Assembly (NCBI GenBank): GCA_030144725.1
Contig: JASKMD010000024.1
Span: 6,335,682-6,399,681, forward strand
From: Haematococcus lacustris
Taxonomy: Eukaryota; Chlorophyta; Chlorophyceae; Chlamydomonadales; Haematococcaceae
DNA length: 64,000 bases
Reading direction: 5' to 3'
In this document: one piece after another, positions 11,201-21,600 of the stretch
How positions within the stretch are numbered: position 1 is the stretch's first letter
How the letters are laid out: every line of letters begins with the position of its first letter
Notes under the pieces: generated by a model
Databases searched by the model: none
Told to the model about the DNA's origin: nothing
The model's input: the letters and a program-made list of their open reading frames with translations, nothing else
Made by a program: the position numbers and the translations under genes

Positions 11201-14200
11201 GGGGGGGCGCACCCCCCCCAAGGGGCCCACTCTGGTGAAGCTGGGACTTACCCAGGTCTGGGTCAGGGCCAGGGCCAGGGGCCAGCCCAGTTCAGCCATG
11301 GCAGCGCTGGGGAGATGAGGGGCATGCAGGGGCCAGCAGCAGGATGGGGGGGCCAGGCAGGGCAGGCGGCAGCAGGGGGGTGGGGCAGACCTGGGCAGGC
11401 CTGGGGGGCGACAGCAGGGGGGCTGTTGGACCAGACCTCCAGGTGGAACCACATGCAGCAGCAGCCCCATGCGCCAGGCTGGTCCTCTGGGTCATCGATG
11501 GGGGGGGCAGGGGGGTCAGGGGGGGAGGCCGTCCGCCCTGGGTCAGCTGAAGCGGCGGCAGCAGCGGCTGCGGCGGCTGCGGCAGTGGTGTCTGGGTGGG
11601 ATACCCCCCCACCTGCCTGGGGCTACGCTTCTGGCTCTGGGGCTGCAGCTGGGGTAGGGGCGGGGGGGCAGGGGGTGGGCCTACTCAGCCCAGGGGTGAG
11701 AGGCACGGGGCGGCCCACGTCAAGGCTGGCAGAGCTGCTGCGGGAGGTGTTGAACCCCACCCTCTCAGCCCCCGCGGCTGCCGGCCCGTCTGCTGCTGCT
11801 GGGGAGCCAGGGGGAGGGGGAGGGGGGTGGGGGCTGGGGGCGGCGGCACCCAAGAGTCCCCCTGGGCAGCTGTCGGGGGCACAGGGGTGGTCAGCAGCAG
11901 GGCAGGGGGAGGGGCAGGGGGTAGGTGGGCCGCGCCCGCTGCCGCCCCCGCCTGGTGTTGCGGTGGGGAAGGCGGGGCAGGGTGGAGGGGTGATGGGAGC
12001 TGGACGGGGCTCTGGGCCCCTGGCGGGGAGGTCTGGGTGAGTGGGTGGGAGAGAGGGGCTGGGGAAGAATGAGGGCCAGGGGGGAGAGAGGGGGGAAGAG
12101 TGAGGGTCAGGAGAGAGGGAGGGGGTAAAGTGAGGGTAGGGGGAAGAGGGAGGGTCAGGAGAGAGGGAGGGGGTAGAGTGAGGGTAGGGGAAAGAGTGAG
12201 AGTCAGGAGAGAGGGAGGGGGTAGAGGGCAGTGCAGGGGAAGTGCAGGTGACGGGGTAGTTGCAGCCTGTATGTAAAGCCCTGTGACTGACCCCATGCAT
12301 GCAAGCATGGTGTCCATGAGGCGATCACCCTCCTACCCCCCACCCCTGTGCCCCTCACCAGTAGGGTTGCTCCTCTACACCCCATTCCAGGCCTGCTGCC
12401 CACTGGCCCTCCCCTGCTGCCCGCTGGCCCCCCCCCCGCTGCCCGCTGGCCCCCCCCCCCGCTGCCCACTGGCCCCCTCCCGCTGCCCACTGGCCCCCCC
12501 CTGCTGACCACTGGCCCCCCCCCGCTGCCCACTGCCCCCCCCCCCCTGCTGCCCACTGCTGACGACCCTCAGGGCCTCTCCCGCACCCAGCCGGCCCATG
12601 TCAGTGGAGGAGATCAAGAAGGCGCGGGCCAAGGCGGCTGCCAGGGAGGCGTACCTTAAGATGAACGCCGGGGCGGCAGGGGCAGGGGGAGGGGCAGGGG
12701 CAGGGGGCCGGCCAGGCAGTGGGCCGCCTACCGCCTCTGGCGCTGCTAGTGCTGGGAGCAGTGCCGCGGCAAAGCCCATGGCCGGGTTCTTTGGGGCGGT
12801 GGCTCCCTCAGTGGCTGCTGGCAGGACTGCTGCAGGGCCCCGGGTGATGGGGGCGCCTGGACCCCCAACACATCCCCGACAGCAGCAGGGCCAGCAGGGA
12901 CAACAGGGGCAACAGGGGCAACAACAAGGTCAGGGGCAGCAGGGTCAGGGGCAGCCTCCTTCCTACCCACCCCACTCCCTGACAGACCTTCCCCCTCCCA
13001 CGCCTGGCAATGCACCCCCCACACCCCCCTCCACCACCCACCCCACCAGCCAGCAAGGGGGGTTGCCCGCAGCCCCTGCTGCTGAGGCAGGCCAGGGGCG
13101 GGCTTGGGAGGTGGCTGGCCCAGGTCCTCCCCCCGCCCAGTACCAGGCCCTGGGGCCTTCAGCCCTCCCTCCTGCTTCCCCCACACTCATGGCCGGGTCA
13201 GCCCCTGCTGCCACACACCCCTCAGCGGCTGCAAGCATGGAGGCCGCTGTGGCAGCAGCAGCAGCAGCAGTGGGACCCAGCCAGGCTCCCCAGCCTGCCC
13301 CCCCTGGCGGCCCCCCTGCGGCTCCTCATGCACCCACCCCTGCAGGCCCCCCCCCTGGGAGTGGGGCAGCAGGGGGGGCTGCTGACACCAGCCACACCCA
13401 GCCACCCCCCCAACACCTGCAGACCCTGCATGGACCGTCCCAGCAGCAGCAGCAGCAGCAGCAGCCCAGCCCTGACCCCACCCTGGTGCCGCTACCACCA
13501 CCTGGCCGCGCCCCCTCCCCCCTCACCCTCACACAGCCACCCAGCCAGCAGCCACCACAACCATACCCCACAGCTGCACCCCCCACCGGCTCTCAGCCCC
13601 TGGGAGGGATGGTTGATGCCCCTACTGCCAGTGGGGTCCATGGGGGGCCTGGGGGGGCCAGGGGCAGCAGCCCCCCCCCCTCTGCTGCCACCCCCTCTGT
13701 TGCCTCAGGGTGCCCTGGGCTTCAGCCGGCAGGGCGGACCCACCTGGAGACCTCCCATGGTGCCCCTCGTGGGTCTGGGTCCAGGGGGGCTGCTGCTGCT
13801 GCTGCTGGGCCTGGTGTGGGTGCCACAGGGGCCTCTAGCAGCCAGGGTGCTGGCAGCGCTGCAGGCTATGGTGCAGGCAGTGCTGTGCAGGAGGCAGCAA
13901 CTGCGGGGGCAGGGGCGGGGGGTGGGGGTGGGGGTGGGGGCAGGGGGGAGGCGGAGCAGCAGGAGCAGGAGGCTCATAGGGCAGCAGCTCTGGAGGACGC
14001 ACAGGCAGTGACTGATGACAAGGTGGGGGGGGGCGGGTCAGGCTGCTAGGGTGGCCCAGGAGGGGGAGGGAGGAGGGCACCTGGCTCTTGGTGGGGGCTA
14101 GCACATTGAGGAGGGGGAGGGCACTGGCAGCAGCAATGGCAGCCTAGAGAAGCAGCAACAGTATGCAGCAGCAGCAGCAGCAGCCCATCTTTCCAAAGCA

Positions 14201-15142
14201 GCAGCAGCAGTAGCAGCAGTCAGTCCTAATGAACAGTACCAGCATCTCTCTTGGGGCACCTGCCTGCCTGCCTGCCTACCCGAAGTCACCCTCCTGCCCT
14301 CCACCCTTCCCTGAAACCCTGGACTTTCCTCCACCCCCTCCCCTACACATGCCCTGCTCCACCTCCCCTGCATCAACCCTCGGCCATCAAACTCGGCCTT
14401 GTTGCATTTGCCTCCTTGCCTGTCTAACCCCTTGCTTGTCTACCCCTTGCTTGTCAACTACCTCCTCCAACAACCCTCCCGCCCTTCCACCCTTGGACCC
14501 CTCTGACCTTCAATTTCACCTTCCACCCCCTGACCTCCCTTGCCAGCCTGCGGAACCCTTCCTCAACACCCACCCCTCAGCCTGTGACTCCCTTGACTGC
14601 AGGAGCTGCAGGCGCAGATTGTGGCCGCCAGCCTGGGCTACGCTCAGCAGGTGGGCTGTGGTGCTGCATGATGCCGGGGGCACTGACATGTGGGCTTGCA
14701 TCAAGGGGTGGGTGGGCAGGTGGGGAGTTGGGCAGCAGGGGGTGGGGGCAGCAGGGGGGTGGGCAGCAGGGGGGTTGGGCAGCAGGGTCATTTGTGGTGA
14801 CAGCTACCTGCTGTGCTGTTGCTTGGCCTGAGTGGCCTGCACAGTTGGGATGACCTGAGCCGCCCACCGACTTGCAGCCCTGGTGGTGGCCCCCTGCAGG
14901 CCAAACAGCGTCAGGCCAGGCTGCAGGCCAGGCAGCAGCAGGAGGCGGCGCGGCAGGCAGAGGTGGCGGCCAGGGTGGTCCACATGATGGGCGACCAGCC
15001 CTGGAGCACCCCTCCTTACCTGGGCGAGGAGTGTTGGAGGGCACTGCCAGCTGGTGAGGAGGGCAGAGGGGAAGAGGGGGAGGAGGGCCACATCAGGGCC
15101 AGGAGGCTGGGTGGAGGGAGAGCAGACTCTTGGCTGCTGTGA
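8215..15142 (+). CDS. LD: LUMINIDEPENDENS-like homeodomain protein
   Basis: Proposed exons are 8215-8944, 9748-10016, 10210-10364, 10963-12036, 12573-14022, 14603-14650 and 14900-15142. They join in one frame of about 1322 residues. Near residues 165-220 is a homeodomain-like helix set (LLAAVFSLSDSLSKEEVRAL followed by AGVSQEYVRTQFTKLRN). It aligns by eye with plant LD. It is followed by a TFIIS-N-like helical segment (HLPISKPMLVASRLL ... IASAAQAALLYWR), an RPMSVEEIKKA motif and a C-terminal WSTPPYLGEECWRAL motif, in the plant LD order. The rest is long Gly/Ala/Pro/Gln-rich linker. Plant LD is a nuclear regulator of flowering-time genes; an algal role is unknown. The protein is longer than Arabidopsis LD because of the linkers. 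The boundaries of the two large low-complexity exons are the least certain. Confidence 0.8.
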
Positions 15143-15159
15143 CTCGTCCACTGTGACTT

Positions 15160-15340
15160 GCCTCCTGCTGGGATTAAGGGCAGGATGGGAAGGGAAGGCA
15201 AGGAAAGGCTGGGAGCGAGGGAGGCGGGGAGGGAGGGAGGGAGGGAAAGGGTAGGAGGTAAAGGAGTGAAGAAGGGAAGGAGGGAGGGAGGGAGGGAGGG
15301 ATGGCTGCTGGAGGAGTTGGGAGAAAACATATGGCTACCA
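15160..15340. repeat. Purine-rich GGGA/GGAA tract
   Basis: Strongly purine-biased plus strand (runs of GGGAGGGA and GGAAGG) just downstream of the LD-like stop codon. It is probably 3' flanking DNA; nothing coding is seen. Confidence 0.7.
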
Positions 15341-15399
15341 TGACATGTTTGCCAATGCCAACTCTTATCCTCTCCATATTTGAGGTATAGGGAAAAATA

Positions 15400-16052
15400 T
15401 AGGCGTCAATATTTTTCCATAACTCGGGTCAGTTTACCAAGGCCGCAAAGTGCTAGCAGCCAGATCCGCGTGTTCCGCAAGTGAGGCGCAAGTCGCGAGT
15501 GTGCTAGTTGCATGTATGCCTTGCACGTCGCAACTTGCAAGTCGCGAGTTGTTCAAAAACAACTTCCTACCGCTACTGATGCAACCTCAACGTAGCCAAT
15601 GCGACGCTACGCGATAGCTTATCGAACATATTGCCAGGCTGGCATGTCTACTTATAAGTGCCAGGCTGGCATGTTGACTAGAAGCCACGTCTTTCGTCGT
15701 TTTTCAGGTCGGAGTAAGCCGCTTAGGAGAGGGATTAGGTTATAGGCTAGTTGAGGCAGTCGATATGTGTCGACCGGCAACGCATAATGGTCGAGCGGCA
15801 AAGCATAATGGTCGAGCGGCAACGCATAATGGTCGAGCGGCAAAGTGCACTTTTTGATAATGGTCGAGCGGCAATTGATAATTGTCGAGCGGCAAAGTAC
15901 GATTCTCGCAATCAGTATCGGGAAGCGTTTATAGAGCGGCTATGTTAAGAAGGGTTGGTGAAAGCGTTGGTCAACGGGATATACGGTGTTGGTCAACGGG
16001 GGAGGGGGGCGGTTACGGGATTGGGGAACCTCAAATATACTAGATAACCGCC
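15400..16052. promoter_or_regulatory. AT-balanced island with GTCGAGCGGCAA repeats
   Basis: This stretch differs in composition from its surroundings. It has a direct repeat of GCCAGGCTGGCATGT near 15635 and 15660, two copies of CAAGTCGCGAGT near 15490-15550, and five or six spaced copies of TCGAGCGGCAA(A/C), mostly with a preceding GCATAATGG, between 15769 and 15895. No gene is visible. It lies upstream of the Gln-rich gene and could be its control region or a short element relic. Confidence 0.4.
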
Positions 16053-16102
16053 TTGACCTCGCGCATTATGCCAACTAATGGTCTCGTCCTCGGCTCTGCT
16101 AC

Positions 16103-16135
16103 CATACATCCCTCGGCTGCGCCTCGGGATGTATG
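16103..16135. repeat. 10-bp perfect inverted repeat, 13-nt loop
   Basis: The arms CATACATCCC (16103-16112) and GGGATGTATG (16126-16135) are exact reverse complements. The loop is C/G-rich. It could form a hairpin or be a protein-binding palindrome upstream of the Gln-rich gene. Confidence 0.85.
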
Positions 16136-16266
16136 TCCGCGCCACCTCGGCCTCGGCCATTATTTTCGCATAATGCTCTCGGACCGCCAATTATCTACTA
16201 CATACCCAGGACCCCCTCTTCCTCCTGTGCGCCACCAGCACGCATTCAAAGCTTGCTACACCAAGC

Positions 16267-16560
16267 TTGTCCGTACCGTCGCTCGTTGCAACTGCCCCGC
16301 AGGCCGGGACTCGCACGAATCGCAGGTGCAGGCTCAGCGCAGCCGTGCCCTGCCGCCCATCACCTACCCGGCCGGTCTCGCGCCGTCCAGTGCCACCGAG
16401 CCACTGGATGGAGGGGCCGGGGTGTCGCTCCGCGCCCCGCCCATTCCGTGGCTGCCGGCTGACCCCGCTGAGGCCATCACGCAGGTGTGTTTGGGGTCTG
16501 CCGGCAGTGAGGGGCAGGGCAGCAGGAGGGAGGCAGGCAGGCAGGCAGGGCGCAGCAGGT

Positions 16561-16627
<67 letters not shown>

Positions 16628-18015
16628 CCGCAGGAGGGAGGAAGGAGGAAGGAGGAAGGAGGAAGGAGGAAGGAGGAAGGGAGGAAGGCAGGCAGGAGGC
16701 AGGCAGGCAGGAGAGAGGGAGGCAGGAGGGAGGCATGGATCTGCTGGCAATGGTTGCTCTGCAGAATGCTGTGCTTTGGGCCGGCGGAGTGAGACTGACC
16801 TGGCACGCCACCCCTGCCAGCTTAGAGGCCATGGCCAAGGTTGGTGGGGTACGGTTGCCACGCTTGTGGCCTGGGTTTGTGGCATTGGGGCAGCTGCCGG
16901 CCAACCTGCAGGCACAGCTGACCGGGATCACTGGCAGGGCCACAGCAGCAGCAGCAGCAGCAGCAGGTGAGGGGGAGCAGGAAGGCTACAAACACCCCCT
17001 GCCGCCTCAGCTACCTACTCCTCAATACCAGCAGCACCAGCAGCAGTATCAGTACCAACTGCAGCAACAGCAGCAGCAGCAAACACCTCAAATCCAACCT
17101 CAACATCATCATCATCAGCAGCAGCAGCAGCAAGCACCACAAAGCCAACCTCAACATCATCAGCAGCAGCTTGGGTTGGTGCAGCAGGCTCCAAAACAGG
17201 CAACCTCACAGGCAGCCACCCAGCCTCAGCAGGCAACCACACCACACACCCAGCCGCCACAGCCACTGCTGTATGACGCCCAGCTGCCTCTCCAGCCCTC
17301 CATGCCAGCTAGAGCCACACCCCTCCAGCAGCCTGACTCAGGCCACAGCCTGCCGTTTGCGTCGCTGACTGGCCAGCTGGCAGCACTGAAGCAAAGCCTG
17401 CAGCAGCAGCAGCTGCAGCCACCCCAGCAGCAGCACCAGCAGCAGCAGGCACATCATGCGACTCCATACCCATACCAAGCTCCAGCCCTGCAGCACCAGC
17501 AGCAGGCACCATTACCACAATACCAATACCTACAGCAAACTCAGCAGCAGCAGCAGCAGCAGCCGCCACAGCAGCTACAGCAGCAGCAGCCACAGCCAGG
17601 CCCTGGCAGCAGCTCCCTGCAAGCACAGCTGGCCCAGTTCCAGCAGCTCGTGCAGCAGTCCCAGCAGCAGCAGGCTCCCGCCCCAGTGGCGCAGCAACCT
17701 GTCGCCTTCTCCTCCTATGCCCCTGCCACGGCACTCCCAGGTATGGCTGGCTTCACCTCGGCTTCCAGCTCAGGCCAACAGTACGTCCTGGTGGCTGGTC
17801 AGGTCTTGCATCCAGCAGCACCTCATCTGGGGCAGGTGGCCGCAGCAGCAGGGGGCGCGGCTGTTGGGGGCCACCAAGGCTTGATGTACCAGCCTGGCCC
17901 GCCCCAAGCAGCAGGTCAGCAGCAGGGGGGCTGGCAGCAAGCGCAGTACTTGGCGACAGCTGGACCTGGACCACCAGTGGCTGGCTCACATGCAGCCCCG
18001 GCCCCTTACCAATGA
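16267..18015 (+). CDS. Gln-rich protein, function unknown
   Basis: The frame is open from 16267 to the TGA ending at 18015, but two exons are more likely. One ends at a CGCAG/GTGTGT donor at about 16483. The next begins after CTCTGCAG at about 16765, joining in phase. The proposed intron is an AGGC/AGGA repeat that happens to be open in the ORF frame. The second exon starts NAVLWAGGVRLTWHATPAS with LWPGFVALGQLPANLQ. It then becomes Gln/His/Pro-rich (runs of Q, HHHHQQQQQQ) to a QYVLVAGQVLHPAAPH region and the end. The composition fits a nuclear or RNA-associated scaffold, but no domain is recognised. A TGTAA sequence, the usual green-algal poly(A) signal, lies at 18132-18136, about 120 bases past the stop. 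The start codon is unresolved. Confidence 0.6.
16560..16730. repeat. AGGC and GGAA tandem tract
   Basis: About 17 GGCA/AGGC tetramers followed by several GGAGGAA-type units. This is most likely intron sequence of the Gln-rich gene. Because the 4-base unit cycles all frames without stops, it produces a spurious RQAG-type open frame. Confidence 0.85.
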
Positions 18016-18610
18016 CCGATTTTCTTAGTTCGGGTTCCATGCGTTAGCTCTATGGCGGCTGACAAAAAGGAATGAGAATTGAGATCTTGCATGGGGGGTC
18101 ACGATGTGATAGGCAAGACGAGCTTCAGATTTGTAACTCCCCAGGATGAACGCTCGAATCGAAAATGGCACGTGGCCAAGGGTCAGTCTCCTTGACCATG
18201 CTCTCTAGCTATTTTGTGCACATCGCGTATAGCAGGCTGCTATTAGCAGCAGACATGCTGGACCTTGTACACAGCTATGGGTCCATTCTATGCGTTGCAT
18301 TTTCAGCCTGGCTTCAGAACACATAGCAACATTGCGCCAGCTGTGGGGCTACTAAAACGAGGTAGTGTACTGGTGAGCTATCTAGCCTGGCCCAAACATA
18401 TGGGGCAACACGCATAGGCATGATGGACGCAACCTATGAATTCATTAGTGTCAATGAAGAAGGAGATGGTGTCCACCACTTAAGCCTACATCCGCTACAC
18501 TGCTTGGTCATCTGTGTCAGTGCAAATGCAAACTGCGAAGTCGGCCGTCGACAATCAAGCGTGAAGCCGGGCAACCATGATGCTGATGCCAGTCTAGTCA
18601 GCCGCGTGAG
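18015..18610. other. Intergenic region between two convergent genes
   Basis: About 600 bases separate the stop codons of the Gln-rich gene (plus) and MCM10 (minus). It contains the TGTAA signal at 18132 for the former. The open frame that covers 18420-18863 on the plus strand is the opposite strand of the last MCM10 exon plus flank. No other gene is supported. Confidence 0.6.
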
Positions 18611-21600
18611 TCAGGGGCCGCTATTCAACGCAAAGCTGTGCTCTGTGCCGCGCGCAAGGAAGTTCTCCCTTGCCGCTAGCTTTGAATTGGCGTCTGGGGC
18701 TACTGCCTTCGCGCCTGCATACATTGTAGCCTGCTTGAACACCTTGCCGGGATCGTTGCACCTGCGGCCCGCACCCGTAGCGGGCATGTCACACAACACC
18801 GACGTGCAGTACCAATGTGCGCCGTTTAGGCCGTCAGGCCAATCTGGAAGAGCTGGGGCCTGAGGACAACTCAAGCAGGCAGTACTTAAGCATGTCCTAA
18901 CCCGGAAGGCAAGCAAACAAGTAACTCACTTAGGGCATCGGTTCGACGGGTAGATGACGCCCAGCGTGGACGACCGCGCGTTGCAGTGTCCGCACTGCCA
19001 CCATCGCTTGGTCGTGTTCACTTTGGTGAGCCGGTGGCCCGCGCAGTCTTTAGGGCGAAACTCCGTCAGCGCGCCGTTGCAATCCTCGCACTGCGCTTAC
19101 GAGGCAGCATTTTGAGCCACACAGGCCCCTCATATGATGTATCGCAGCATCACGGGGACATCAATACCAAGCGTCGATGCAAGCGGCGCCTGTTGAGGCA
19201 AGCAGCAGTGTTGAGCCATCGCCACCATGACACTGCCATTGCATCGCACAGGCCAAGGCGCCTTGCACCAAGCCACCCAGGTGCTTCATCACTGTGTCTT
19301 GTCACAAAGGGCGGGCCCAGCAATGCCGACAGGGAAGGGGTGGAGGGAAAAACAGGCAGGGTGTCAGACCGGATGCAGGGTGTGTGACACTACCACATGG
19401 CCAACCCAGGCTCCCCCTGCCTGGTCCATTACTTGGCACACTGCATGGGTGGGGTCACTCAGCAGGATGTGGGCCAGGTCAGGTGACAGCGCCACACCTG
19501 AGAGGTAGGTGACAGGTAACCTGTGACCTGAGGTATGTGACATAGCCATACCTGCCAGGCTGACACCGAAAGCTTTGTGGTGGCGTCCAGCTTGGAAGCC
19601 AGAGCATCCTTTTGCTCCTGTAGCCAGAAATGGCACCCATGCCCAAGTGAAACTCAAAGGTGGTGATGGACGTGTGTCCTAATCAGCAGTCAGTGCCAGG
19701 GGCAGGGAAGCCGACCAGGTCCCCGGAGCTGTGTGTGACAGGTGTGCGGGGCAGGAGTAGGGAGCAGGGGTGAGGGGTGAGGGGTGAGGGGAGGGGCCAG
19801 GGGTGGCAGGTGTGGGGGGCGGTGTGAGACGCAGGGGAGCAGGGGTCCTCACCAGAACAGCCATGGCAGACGTCATGCGCTCAAACTCTGCGTCCTCCCC
19901 CAGCAGCTGGTACCTGAGCGGTGTCGCGGTGTCACATCTGGCGCATCACCACGCCCCTGCCCCTGCCCTGGGTGTACTCTCCTATCGACGAATATGTGCG
20001 CAACATCTGATGGGGGGGTGGAGGGGGCCGCTGGGGGAGATATGCGGAGAGCAGCAAGACAGCCTCCCTGCCTGCCTGCCTACCCACCTAGTGCAATGTG
20101 GGGTGAGTTATCAACACCAGCAATCACTGCCCCCCAAGGCTGACAAAACACTACTACAGCCATGTGTGGGGCCCGTGGGGGCATGAGCATGCGCATGCAT
20201 GCGCACCTGGACTCTGCCCGTGCTGACGTGGCTGTGCCCGCTGAGCCATCTGCCACCACACTGGCAAACGCAGCAGCCATAGCTGAAGAGACGGCTGGAG
20301 GGGCAGGGCTGCCGGGTCCCCGGCCCCCGCCTGCACTACTGGCTGGTCCCGAGCCTGGCCGCTGCTGCCCTGGCTGCTGCCCTGGCTGCTGCCCTGGCTG
20401 CCGCACTGGCTGCCCTCTCTGCTGCTGCTGCTGCTGCCTGGCCTGCTGCTGCTTGAGGTGCTGGGCTGTGGCGCTGACATGGGTTGGGAGGGTGGCCAAG
20501 CTGGCCTGGGGGCAGGGGTGGGAGGGCCGGGCAGCAGAGGCAACCGGGTTTAGGGAGGCTGGGAGAGGGCGCAGAGTCCCCCTAGAGGCTCCCACACCAG
20601 CTGCTGACGTGGCTGTGCCGGCCGCCCCGCCCTGTGCCCTGCCCCCACTGCGTGCTGCCCCCCCTGCTGCTGCTGCCGCCCCCCCCGCTGCCATCGCCCC
20701 CCTTGCTGCTGCGGCTGCTGCCCCCCCCGCTGCTTCTCCCCCTGCTGACTGCCCGCCCACCAACGTGTGGCCCTGGCCTGAACCTGAGGCCTCATCACAG
20801 CCTGCCTGACCCTCACCCTCCTCCTGCACCCCCCCAGCAGCACCCACAGCCGTCAGCAGCAATGGCTGGGTGTCTCCCCCCCTGAGGGGTGCACTGCTGG
20901 CTGCTGGGTCCCCGGTGTGGCTTTCCTGGGGGGCGGCAGAGGGGTCTCTGACTGAGGTGAGGCCATCTGGGGCATGGCTGGCAGTGGCCTCTGTGGCTGC
21001 TGCTGCTCCTGGGCGGGATGCCTGGACAGCGGCTAGCAGGCGACCCTGCTGGGCAGGGGGCAAGCAACATGATGGTGGCCATGCTGACGACGTGGCTATG
21101 GCACGCGTCATACTGTGAACCCCTGTTGAGCGGGCTGCTGTGCGTGCAAGCAAGAAAGCTACTGGGAATGGCTTGGGAGGGGGTTAGTGGAAGGTGGGCT
21201 GCTGTAGTGAAAGGTCAAAGGCAAGCCTGCCAGCCTAGGCGGGCAGGACAGCATTGATTCTGGCCGTGGCTAAGGAAAGAGCGACTATCCTGGCCTTCAA
21301 GCGAGCTGCATGGGCAGGGGAGGAAACAGGCCCGGCGGCCGTACCGCCCAGCCTCCTAAGCATGACACCAGGGACGTAAGCGCTGACCTGGGCTGCGGTG
21401 AGCGGTCGCGATGCGGAAGGCTCGGCATCTGGGCCGTCTACTTCAATCTCAAGCTCCGAGTCAGAACCCTCGCTGGCACCGGCGATGGAGGTTGCGGGAA
21501 CTGGTTGCGACGACGTTGAGGCAGCGGCCGTGGGCGTTCTTGAAGCCGGCGGACAACCCGGAGCTGACAACGCGGGCGGCGGTCTAGATCCCGAGGCTGA

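Noticed and set aside
11623..12317. Long Pro/Ser-rich minus-strand ORFs over the LD gene
   Set aside because: Opposite-strand shadows of Gly/Ala-rich coding and G-rich intron sequence.
20162..20809. Plus-strand ORF of 215 residues
   Set aside because: Antisense of the large MCM10 exon 10; Cys/Ala/Pro runs come from CAG/GCC repeats.
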